From positions 190,140 to 254,139 of the forward strand of contig JAHDIE010000001.1 of assembly GCA_020630955.1 (NCBI GenBank): 64,000 nt of DNA, in the 5' to 3' direction. The notes under the pieces were generated by a model. That model saw nothing but the letters and a program-made list of their open reading frames with translations, did not search any database and had not been told where the DNA came from. This document shows positions 19,101-25,380 of the stretch, piece after piece; the stretch's first letter is position 1, and each line of letters starts with the position of its first letter. The position numbers were made by a program, and so were the translations under genes. Origin of the DNA: Saprospiraceae bacterium (GTDB taxonomy: Bacteria > Bacteroidota > Bacteroidia > Chitinophagales > Saprospiraceae).

Positions 19101-19138
19101 TGTATTCTAAACAGCTTGGTTAGAGATGAATGGTTCAT
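13133..19138 (-). CDS. Giant T9SS-secreted surface protein with four-cysteine tandem repeats, dockerin- and cohesin-like segments
   Basis: The 2001-residue secreted protein has this order. A signal peptide spans 1-29 (ending IKSYPQ). Cys-rich units of the type CDDLNPCTxxD..IDACSG follow, and then two copies of a roughly 90-residue CNNVT...GGCGDIEYMW domain mixed with short Cys repeats. Fifteen tandem repeats of about 28 residues, each with four cysteines, fill 696-1115. HYR-like beta domains (INCEDD, NTPPV) follow. Next come a carboxypeptidase-regulatory-like segment (GTISGTVSN), a dockerin-like stretch (DVNKSNSVSSLDIIILRKLI), a cohesin-like beta domain and a T9SS type A sorting domain (NKPNPWNDETT to the end). 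It is probably a surface adhesin or matrix protein. Dockerin and cohesin labels are by pattern only. It has a bidirectional terminator at its 3' end. Confidence 0.85.
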   Translation of the reverse strand: MNHSSLTKLFRIQFLSICLMFLFCIKSYPQTCPIESIPITQTDLRECDPAIIDCLDQDLLILDAFLQGDDPFCEDCINGEEISMNINLNVVNQTENENIIGLFGELSNGVNSCDISICSAPLIPKSLTGSGTGDQILSFGPINYICGETLTISNILIVSADEGANCPLTCEILSTQCSFSIPELVMMPPVVPDACGATIAVACDDLNPCTINDTEIIDACSGAICTPCTGSGTGADCYVIELIPCDDLNPCTENDMQTIDACSGDICAPCTGTPVASCSVFINQACNDNDPCTSNDVIVLDACSLEICIPCTGTQTEEVICDTNCEVYNPSTCSCDPIPIPSCDDSDCTTIDIYNEEDCACQHIPVDPQSCDDGLCYTNDYFDPETCNCVNDPIIAVDCDDNDCATNDYFNYITCECDHIEVCNNVTNGGWIGYDQGNCGPFDPAPIWSFEEASGGCGDIEYMWLFSPINVPYYPGPNSPWTEIPNATGLTYDPGFQTQGTICYLRCARTSTCTDFPGESNVVCITVGEVQNCNDWNCTTEDYFNTETCECEYTVISDPSCDDLNCGTEDYFNPETCECEYTPVCNNVTFPGNISGNQESCGPFYPGPIQNVNLPSGGCGDIEYIWIKSHTNVFGAGSGGAGSPWSTIPGATGASYDPGYVSQTTYYRRCARSSGCVYYIGESNIICIEVTSSETCDDGNCSTLDTFDPITCECFHIDISPDCDDNNCSTTDVYDPLTCNCTHIVNPPVDCDDNDCNTLDEYDESICACKHTIITPPDCDDNDCSTTDLYDVLTCECVNILNPPVNCNDNDCSTIDIYNASTCACEYEDITLPDCNDNDCLTIDEYDPETCECTHTSIELDNCDDNDCQTHDYYDTINCECVYEPIPPPDCDDQNCNTIDSFNTETCLCENIAIEIPDCDDGNCNTEDFYDVTICNCVHTLLPPPNCDDDNCNTEDMYNEETCECVHTLIPPPDCDDNDCTTDDIYDPNTCQCLHTISQVPDCNDNNCNTEDYYDSEICTCVNELIPPPNCDDGDCNTLDSYNELTCTCVNEVIPPPNCDDNDCNTLDSYNETTCSCENILIPPPNCDDNDCTTLDSYDELNCECLHEDIPQEIICNTVGSFDLILDENGNGNITIEDIDDGSSIGCEGTIVLSLDITDFACNNIGENIVKLTVSNGTDSECCTAIVNVIDNTPPVLQPGFCPPDITINCEDDISDLTIYGTPNILALEDNCSLNYSTTEVADFDLDNCGIGSITRTFTLVDFLGEIVFDSNGQVITCQQSITVQGSSNPITLDDITWPTSLVNLDCSESVPDSAPIIDDSGLVCSNIIVSSSDEIINPDNPCDYSIERTFVVTDQCQIPPIIFEYTQIFHITDTQEPTINLSPSDLVLDLTNQSNECSTVITLEYNITDDCADSNDMIISLDAPGLIGQSELSDNGDISFDVEFCTLDEEVTVTLTVDDGCGNISTSSFDVMVLGGDCITYSCQKFIYALEDDGSNDFISNDFPVIQNDCGHIDVNISYDPMDIQDTLLTLGCDEIIANGTNPNINQFLYFWVDGELIDSCRIVVFFSDDPNGDGDTSDGWAEICGLSNLVGTISGTVSNIMSEPVSNVEINLEGSLLPIQMTDENGEYAFPLMELGANYEVIPKKDDDYLNGVSTLDIILIQKHILNIKEFNSPYKHIAGDVNKSNSVSSLDIIILRKLILGIYDDFPNNTSWRMIDKQYNFTDFNNPLASPIAESNIIENMPSSMVVEFVGVKIGDVNGSVVNEFTNISSELRSDNKLEVGYDERYFQKGDEFEITFKPAFGEGFDGTQFALQIDSDLLEVEDLLLRENALCTIENFNLNDIENGLIKLSYNSLVPLTSSDKLSLFTLRVKAKTNNSVSRAIKFEETNMKAESYFYDRVGKVSLMPQNENNGGVILYQNKPNPWNDETTIQYFVPQDKTIGLKFYTITGQVIRSETIEAKAGINDYKIDGSLFNTTGIFYYELTADGNKQVRKMLILD
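15794..17053 (-). repeat. Fifteen tandem ~84-bp coding repeats (four-Cys module)
   Basis: This is exactly 1260 bases, read on the minus strand as 15 in-frame units of 27-29 residues. The consensus is CDDNDCxTxDxYDxxTCxC followed by about nine residues that often include IPPP(D/N). Each unit keeps four cysteines and an Asp-rich start. At least five related units occur upstream in the same protein, at about 17400-18130. The copies differ at the base level, so this is an old, diverged array, not a recent expansion. Confidence 0.92.
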
Positions 19139-19475
19139 TTTAATAGGTTTAGAAACCCAAATTGGTTTAATAAATCTTACCAGAAATACCCTGGTTGGAA
19201 AGCAATTGATCTATAAGATGTAAACCTATCTCTATGTAAACTATGTTGAGCTCTAGTATAAAAAAGTTCAGAACTCAAATCATTATCAAGGATTACGCTA
19301 TCTAAACTTCATTTTGCAATTATATGCTGCCTAGAAATTGTTAAGTAGCTTGAAAAAAAGGTTAGGAAAAGTGTTAATTCTCTTAAATCAAGATATTGCT
19401 ATGCTGATATATATCTGGATATCCTCTATTGTAGAAAGAAAAGAGTAATACGCATTATTGATTAGATCACTGTTT
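19139..19475. other. Intergenic region without recognised gene
   Basis: This AT-rich 337-base stretch lies between the giant protein start and the VOC gene stop, both on the minus strand. It should contain the promoter of the 2001-residue protein gene. I see no convincing TAnnTTTG element, hairpin or RNA gene, and no open frame with protein-like composition. Confidence 0.6.
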
Positions 19476-19856
19476 TTAAGAAGAAGAATCTGTTTCATGC
19501 TCCTTGGCAGAACGAAATCCAATAAGATTAAAATCTGGATCACGAAATTTAGCAATGGTCCCCCAATCAAATTCATTATAGGTATAGGGTATGTTGTTTA
19601 TCTTAAGTATTTGGCAAGCTTCTTTGACGTTTTCGACATTGAATCTAATGCAAGTTCTGTCTCTTTTTGCAGGATTTACGTTAGTTAACTCAGTTTCATC
19701 GTCTAACTCTACTAATAAGTATGAGCCATGGAAATCAAAACAACAAATATTGTTTTTGTCATAAATTACTTTAAGACCCAAAATATCTTTATAAAATGAT
19801 TTACAAGCTTCGTAATTAATGGTATATAATATAAATCCTGTTTGTTTAATTTCCAT
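19476..19856 (-). CDS. VOC (glyoxalase/bleomycin-resistance-like) family protein
   Basis: The 126-residue single-domain protein has the vicinal oxygen chelate pattern. It begins with a beta strand and then YEACKSFYKDILGLKVIYDK, the typical helix and strand of a beta-alpha-beta-beta-beta unit. It ends with IAKFRDPDFNLIGF, resembling the 'f.DPdGN.i.l' close of the fold. VOC proteins include metal-dependent lyases, dioxygenases and drug-binding proteins; the substrate cannot be inferred. It follows the 217-residue hypothetical gene by nine bases, so the two are probably co-transcribed. Confidence 0.82.
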   Translation of the reverse strand: MEIKQTGFILYTINYEACKSFYKDILGLKVIYDKNNICCFDFHGSYLLVELDDETELTNVNPAKRDRTCIRFNVENVKEACQILKINNIPYTYNEFDWGTIAKFRDPDFNLIGFRSAKEHETDSSS

Positions 19857-19865
19857 AAACTTCTA

Positions 19866-20519
19866 TTAATAAATAATGTTATCCGTTTTTATTTTTGGAA
19901 GATCTTGCCAAATAAATGGAACTCCCATGTTATGAATAAATGCACAATCCTCATCAAAAGTTTTAGCTCCATTCAATAAAAATAAATGAGCTTTAAGTAG
20001 CAGATATGAATATTGGCTTGGAGCTTCAATTGATAGATATTTTGCTCTTTTTTCATGCAATGGAATTAGGAATGCTATTCTTTTGATTGACTCAATGATA
20101 TGTCTAGTCATATGATAAACATGCGGTTGCTTATCTAAATATGATAGAATTTCATTTGAACTACTAATTATCCATTTATCCAAGTTATTCTTTACAGCGT
20201 ATATAAGTTCAGAAAATAATAATTCCTTATCAAAAGGCACTAATTTTTCTTCGAATACAAATCCTGGAGGAAAAGTTTTAGAGAAAAGATTTGCTAGACC
20301 AATGTCAACAAACTCATGTTTCAAAAAAGGTATGCCAGCATTCTGGAATTTTTTTCCAACCCAATCAACATACCAACTTGTTAGTAGTATAGCTTTTTCG
20401 TAATTGATTAACTTTTTAGAAAATTGGATACTTTTACTATTTGTCAATTCAGCATATAAAGGCAATCGTTGTTTGTTAAGTGTAATAGCTTCCTTAATGT
20501 GATGAGTTAATCCTTGCAT
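19866..20519 (-). CDS. Hypothetical protein, cytoplasmic, unknown function
   Basis: The 217-residue protein is not recognised. It is rich in predicted helix, with aromatic and charged residues throughout and no signal peptide, membrane segment or cysteine motif. Two His-containing stretches (HVYHMTRHI and LPLHEKR) could be functional, but the pattern fits no family I can name. It is co-directional with, and nine bases from, the VOC protein gene, so a shared metabolic role is possible. It faces away from the LolA-like gene across a 154-base intergenic space. Confidence 0.7.
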   Translation of the reverse strand: MQGLTHHIKEAITLNKQRLPLYAELTNSKSIQFSKKLINYEKAILLTSWYVDWVGKKFQNAGIPFLKHEFVDIGLANLFSKTFPPGFVFEEKLVPFDKELLFSELIYAVKNNLDKWIISSSNEILSYLDKQPHVYHMTRHIIESIKRIAFLIPLHEKRAKYLSIEAPSQYSYLLLKAHLFLLNGAKTFDEDCAFIHNMGVPFIWQDLPKIKTDNIIY

Positions 20520-20673
20520 GTATCAAATTTAACGAAAGTGAGAACAGTATAATATAAAGCAAACAATTCAATTATTTCATCAAAAAAAATGGTGAATTAA
20601 TCGATAAATTACTCCAGAAATCCAATTTTGCTATATATTTCAGTTAATTATCATAATACTATAAAACCATATC

Positions 20674-21450
20674 ATGAAAGTTTTAAAAGCACTTCTATTT
20701 GTTGCATTAACAATTACAATTGGAAATAATTCTTACGCTCAAACGGTTGATGAAATAATTGACCTCTATTATGAGGTAACTGGAGGTAAGGATGCTTGGA
20801 ATAAGATAGAAGGAATTAAATACATAGGTAAAGTAAACCAAGGAGGAATGGAAATTCCACTTGAAATGGTTCAGACAAAAAGTGGGGAATCATACACCAA
20901 AGCTAGTGTGCAAGGAATGAGCTTTATGCAAGGTGTATATGATGGCGAGACTTTGTGGAATACTAACTTCATGACTATGAAGCCAGAAAAAGTCACCTCT
21001 GAAGATTTAGAAAATCACAAGTTAAATTTAAATGATTTTCCAGATGCATTGATTAATTACAAAGTTAATGAGTACACGGCAGAGCTGGTTGGTACTGAAA
21101 CCTTTGATGGAACTGATGCCTATAAAATCAAATTAGTAAAAGAACCTGTAACCATCGATGGAGAAAAAGTGGACGATGTTGAATTCTATTATTTTGAAGT
21201 AGATTCAGGAGCATTAATTGGATCTCAAAAAGAAATGGTATCTGGACCAATGGCTGGTGCTATTTCCGAAACAAAGTTTAGTGATTACGAAGAAGTTGAA
21301 GGATTATACTTCCCAATGACTATGACACAAGGTGTCAAAGATGGCCAATCGCAATCTATAATAATCGAGTCCGTTGAAATTAATCCAAGCTACGATAAAG
21401 CGATGTTGATGTTTCCAACAGAAGAGCCAGCTGAAGAAGACAAAAAATAA
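20674..21450 (+). CDS. Periplasmic LolA-like lipoprotein-carrier-fold protein
   Basis: The 258-residue protein has a signal peptide ending near SYAQ (residue 23). It then has an opening common in Bacteroidota periplasmic LolA/LolB-like proteins: a helix DEIIDLYYEVTGG, then strands starting with IEGIKYIGKV. The remainder alternates strands and loops, as expected for an unclosed beta barrel binding a hydrophobic ligand. Such proteins are often annotated 'outer membrane lipoprotein-sorting protein'. The acidic tail EEPAEEDKK is not part of the fold. It precedes a VPS10/BNR gene by 61 bases with a hairpin in between, so the two may be only partly co-transcribed. Confidence 0.7.
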   Translation: MKVLKALLFVALTITIGNNSYAQTVDEIIDLYYEVTGGKDAWNKIEGIKYIGKVNQGGMEIPLEMVQTKSGESYTKASVQGMSFMQGVYDGETLWNTNFMTMKPEKVTSEDLENHKLNLNDFPDALINYKVNEYTAELVGTETFDGTDAYKIKLVKEPVTIDGEKVDDVEFYYFEVDSGALIGSQKEMVSGPMAGAISETKFSDYEEVEGLYFPMTMTQGVKDGQSQSIIIESVEINPSYDKAMLMFPTEEPAEEDKK

Positions 21451-21460
21451 AATACTTAAT

Positions 21461-21485
21461 GCTCCCTGGGCTATCCCTAGGGAGC
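21461..21485 (+). terminator. Intergenic hairpin (possible attenuating terminator)
   Basis: The arms GCTCCCT and AGGGAGC are perfect and extend inward with G/C pairs. There is no strong T-run after the hairpin, so termination may be partial, or it may stabilise the upstream transcript. It lies between the LolA-like and VPS10/BNR genes. Confidence 0.5.
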
Positions 21486-21511
21486 TTATAATTTCCTATA
21501 AATAATTCAAG

Positions 21512-24500
21512 ATGAAAAAATTATCTTTTGCGATAATACTGCCTGTATTATTCGCCCTACAAACCAATGCTCAAGATGTAATGTTAAAAGGCAAGGAAAT
21601 GTTTGGTGACATGACTGCTCGTCAAATTGGACCTGCATTGATGAGTGGTCGAATATCGGATTTAGAAGGGCACCCTACTAACTCAAGAATAGTATATGCG
21701 GGAACTGCAGGAGGTGGAGTTTGGAAATCAACCAACGGAGGTGCAAGCTTTAGTTCGATTTTCGATGACTACATTCAATCAATTGGTGTTGTAACAGTTG
21801 ATCCTCATGATCCTGACAACACAGTATGGGTTGGTACGGGAGAAACGTGGACTAGAAATAGTACAAGTCTTGGTGATGGCATTTACAAAACTTCTGATGG
21901 CGGACAAACCTGGAAAAAACTTCCTTTCGAAGGATCAGAGAGGGTCTGTAATATTATAATTCATCCGGAAAATAAAGATATAATTTATGTTGGAGAATTA
22001 GGTGCTTTATGGGGTGACTCGAAAACAAGAGGAGTTTATAAATCGACAGATGGTGGCGCAACTTGGGAAAACGTTTTTTTCATAGATCAAACAACTGGTT
22101 GTTCGGAATTGGCAATGGATCCGAATAACCCTAATATATTATACGCTTCCATGTGGGAATTTAGAAGAACAGCTTGGTCTTTTAACTCAGGTGGTGATAA
22201 AAGTGGACTGTTTAAATCCACTGATGGAGGAATAACTTGGAATAAAATCCACAATGGCTTCCCTTCAGGAAAATTAGGAAGGATTGCATTTGCTGTTGCT
22301 CCTTCAAACTCTGAGATTTTATATTGTGTTTTAGAAACAGAAGAAGATGAGGGTAAAGGATTATATAAGTCTGAGGATGCAGGGAAGTCATGGACCAAAT
22401 TAAATGGAGATTTTGGATTGGTCGTAAGACCGTTCTACTTTTCAAAAATAGTTGTTGATCCAAAAAACCCAGATGTACTTGTTAAGGCGGGATTATTTGG
22501 CTCCATTAGCCGAGATGGAGGAAAGACTTTCAAAGATGCTGGCAGAATGCACCCTGATATCCATGATATTTTATTTGACATAAAAGATTCAGAAAGGATG
22601 TACTTTGCAACAGATGGTGGAGTGTATCGAACATGGGACGGCGGAAATACTTTGGATATTGTAACAAGTCTTCCAGTGAGTCAGTTTTATCACATCAGTG
22701 TTGATAATGCAGAGCCCTATAATATTTATGGTGGTTTACAAGATAATGGTTCTTGGTATGGTCCTTCAAATTCACCAGGAGGTATTGAAGCAAGAGATTG
22801 GAACACAGTTGGATTTGGTGATGGATTTAGGGTATTAAAACATTCCACAAAACCAATTATTTATTCTGAGATGCAAGGAGCTGAAAATGTTTGGAGATAT
22901 GATACTGAGAAAATGCAGAACAAGACAATTCAACCGCTTCAGGTGGATGGTGACCCTAAACTAAGATTTAATTGGAATGCACCTATTTCATTGAGTGAAC
23001 ATAATCCTGATAGAATTTATATTGGTAGTCAATTTGTGCATATGTCCAACGATATGGGTAATACATGGACAAAAATTTCAGGTGACTTAACAACCAATGA
23101 TTCAGCTAAACAAAATCAGGAAGATTCAGGAGGTTTGTCGAAGGACAATTCAGGTGCAGAAAATCACTGCACAGTTTTCACCATTTCAGAATCTTCTCTT
23201 GATGAAAAAATAATCTGGGCTGGAACAGATGATGGCAATGTTCAAGTAACTCAAAATGGAGGAAAGACCTGGGATAATGTTACTGGTAATATTACTGGCC
23301 TTCCGGCAAATACCTGGTGTTATCACATAGAGCCAAGTGTGCATGACAAAGGAACTGCTTATGCAGTTTTCGATGGTCATACTAAAAATGACAAAAACCC
23401 TTATTGTTATAAAACTACAGATTTTGGAACAACTTGGAACTCTATTATTACTGATAATATTGAAGGTTTTACAAGAAGTTTTCAAGAAGATTTCGAAAGT
23501 CCAGATCTGTTATTCCTTGGGACAGAAACGGGATTATATATAACCATCAATGGAGGAAAAAGCTGGAGCAAGTTCACGAACAATGTCCCCGCGACAGCAA
23601 TACACCATATGGAAATGCAAGCAGCCACCAACGATTTGGTAATGGGAACACATGGTAGAGGAATTATCATCCTAGACGATGTTAGTCCCCTTAGAGCCTT
23701 GACGCAAGAAGTTTTGGCAAAAGATGTTTACTTTATTCCAACCGACGCATTTACGATGGTTGAAGAAAGTAATTTTGGTGGCACTAGTTCAGAATTACAA
23801 TTTGTAGGTGCAAATAGTAATCGTAATGCAAAAGTTATTTACTACTTAAAAAAGAGACACACCTTTGGCAAAATGAAAATGGAAGTTCAAGATCAATATG
23901 GAAATGTTGTTTCCGAACTATCTCCAGGAAAAGCAAAAGGTATTAATATCGTGGATTGGAATTACATGATGAAAGCACCTAAAATGGCCTCCGGTAAAAC
24001 CTTTACTTTTGGAGGATTTACTTCTCCAAGAGCTCCAGCTGGAACATATAAGGTAGTCATGACCAAAGGAAAGGAGAGATATGAGACTGAACTGGTTGTG
24101 AAATATGATGAATCGTCTGTCATAACCAAGGAAGAAAGAGAAAATCATACCATGGTAACAAGAAAACTATACGACCTAAGTGAAGATTTGGCATATCAAG
24201 TTTACCAGATGGATGAAATGATTTCTTTCACAGAGAAATTAAAAAAAGATAATCCAGCATTCAATAAATTAGGAAGTGATTTAATTGGTCAATTAACAAC
24301 ACTTAAGAACAAAAGCGTCATCACCACAGGTGATAATTATGTGGGTGCTGCTGAACCACAATTAAGAGAGAAGTTAGCAAAACTATATTCTAAAGTAGCT
24401 TCAGGTTTTACACCACCATCAGCATCTGAAATGGAAAATCTTAAATTGTTAGAACAACAATTTGATGAAGGGAAGAACACCTTGGATAATATCAAAAAAT

Positions 24501-24601
24501 CAGCTTGGTCAAAATTAGTAAAGAAGGCAGAAAAAGAAGGATTGGAGATTCCATCAATGAAAGAAAAAAATGACTTTTTAGGAAAAGCTATAAAGCCATA
24601 A
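21512..24601 (+). CDS. Secreted VPS10/BNR-repeat (sortilin-like) propeller protein 1
   Basis: The 1029-residue protein has a signal peptide (ending TNAQ, about residue 20). It contains many Asp-box repeats of the S/T-x-D-x-G-x-x-W type, for example STNGG, TSDGGQTW, STDGGATW and STDGGITW. These form a sialidase/VPS10-like beta propeller over about residues 30-740. A beta-rich segment (750-870) and a helical C-terminal region (880-1029) follow. Databases call such proteins 'glycosyl hydrolase' or 'VPS10 domain protein', but no catalytic residue set can be shown and activity is unproven. No T9SS sorting domain is visible. It is a paralogue of the protein encoded at 29226-32519 and ends at a strong terminator. 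Confidence 0.88.
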   Translation: MKKLSFAIILPVLFALQTNAQDVMLKGKEMFGDMTARQIGPALMSGRISDLEGHPTNSRIVYAGTAGGGVWKSTNGGASFSSIFDDYIQSIGVVTVDPHDPDNTVWVGTGETWTRNSTSLGDGIYKTSDGGQTWKKLPFEGSERVCNIIIHPENKDIIYVGELGALWGDSKTRGVYKSTDGGATWENVFFIDQTTGCSELAMDPNNPNILYASMWEFRRTAWSFNSGGDKSGLFKSTDGGITWNKIHNGFPSGKLGRIAFAVAPSNSEILYCVLETEEDEGKGLYKSEDAGKSWTKLNGDFGLVVRPFYFSKIVVDPKNPDVLVKAGLFGSISRDGGKTFKDAGRMHPDIHDILFDIKDSERMYFATDGGVYRTWDGGNTLDIVTSLPVSQFYHISVDNAEPYNIYGGLQDNGSWYGPSNSPGGIEARDWNTVGFGDGFRVLKHSTKPIIYSEMQGAENVWRYDTEKMQNKTIQPLQVDGDPKLRFNWNAPISLSEHNPDRIYIGSQFVHMSNDMGNTWTKISGDLTTNDSAKQNQEDSGGLSKDNSGAENHCTVFTISESSLDEKIIWAGTDDGNVQVTQNGGKTWDNVTGNITGLPANTWCYHIEPSVHDKGTAYAVFDGHTKNDKNPYCYKTTDFGTTWNSIITDNIEGFTRSFQEDFESPDLLFLGTETGLYITINGGKSWSKFTNNVPATAIHHMEMQAATNDLVMGTHGRGIIILDDVSPLRALTQEVLAKDVYFIPTDAFTMVEESNFGGTSSELQFVGANSNRNAKVIYYLKKRHTFGKMKMEVQDQYGNVVSELSPGKAKGINIVDWNYMMKAPKMASGKTFTFGGFTSPRAPAGTYKVVMTKGKERYETELVVKYDESSVITKEERENHTMVTRKLYDLSEDLAYQVYQMDEMISFTEKLKKDNPAFNKLGSDLIGQLTTLKNKSVITTGDNYVGAAEPQLREKLAKLYSKVASGFTPPSASEMENLKLLEQQFDEGKNTLDNIKKSAWSKLVKKAEKEGLEIPSMKEKNDFLGKAIKP

Positions 24602-24642
24602 AATAGTTTTATTGGAATTAATAAGTGTTAATAATTTGTAGG

Positions 24643-24671
24643 AGAGTACCCTATTGGGGTACTCTTTTTTT
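24643..24671 (+). terminator. Intrinsic terminator after VPS10/BNR gene 1
   Basis: A perfect nine-base stem AGAGTACCC / GGGTACTCT with a five-base loop is followed directly by a run of seven Ts. This is a textbook rho-independent terminator for the gene ending at 24601. Confidence 0.9.
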
Positions 24672-24741
24672 GTTTAGCACTTTGTTTACCAAGCTCGATA
24701 AATTATTATATCTTGATTATTATTGAAAAAAAATTGATAGA

Positions 24742-25173
24742 ATGATATTCCTCACCGTGCTATTATGTATCACTCTTGTATTCATTTCCATACTGCATTT
24801 TTACTGGGCTTTTGGAGGTAAATGGGCACTTATCGGAGCAATGCCGCAGAATTACAGAAAAAATTTCTTTGATCCAAAGTATAAAATTTTAAATGTAACT
24901 GCCACACTTGTGGTTGCCATTGGACTACTGATCTTTTCTTATGTCATTGCCACCAATCAAATAGTATCTGGGATTTATTTTAGCTCTGAAACTTATAGCT
25001 TGTTAAGCAAAGTTATAGGTACGATTTTTTTATTGAGGGTTATTGGGGATTTTCAATTGTTTGGTCTATTTAAAAAGAAAACAAACGATGTTTTTAGTCA
25101 ATTAGATAGTCAAATCTATATTCCATTGTGTTTATTTCTAGGAATAGGGTCAATACTGGTATCTGTTTCCTAA
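24742..25173 (+). CDS. DUF3995-type four-helix membrane protein
   Basis: The 143-residue protein has four hydrophobic segments (about 1-22, 48-70, 85-105 and 122-142). The first loop contains HFYWAFGGKWALIGAMPQ, the pattern typical of the DUF3995 family (H.yWa.GG.w....a.P). The function of DUF3995 is not known to me beyond its inner-membrane location. It is monocistronic: a strong terminator precedes it and a 207-base gap follows. Confidence 0.8.
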   Translation: MIFLTVLLCITLVFISILHFYWAFGGKWALIGAMPQNYRKNFFDPKYKILNVTATLVVAIGLLIFSYVIATNQIVSGIYFSSETYSLLSKVIGTIFLLRVIGDFQLFGLFKKKTNDVFSQLDSQIYIPLCLFLGIGSILVSVS

Positions 25174-25380
25174 TAAAAATTTATGGGTTATATATCAAGT
25201 TAATAACATTAACACCACACCTATTTTTTAGGGATTCAATATTTCAATTTGATATAAAGATCGAACTCATTTTGGTCAAGAATTTCCAAAAAACGAACAA
25301 AACCTACCATTTTTAGAAAATATGGTTTAGAAAGTGGCTTTCATACTTTATTTGTGGATGTTAAATGAAACGATAAAGAG

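Noticed and set aside
13133-19138. Tandem repeats considered as a CRISPR array
   Set aside because: The units are in frame within a long coding sequence and are diverged. They are spaced without unique spacers, so this is a protein repeat.
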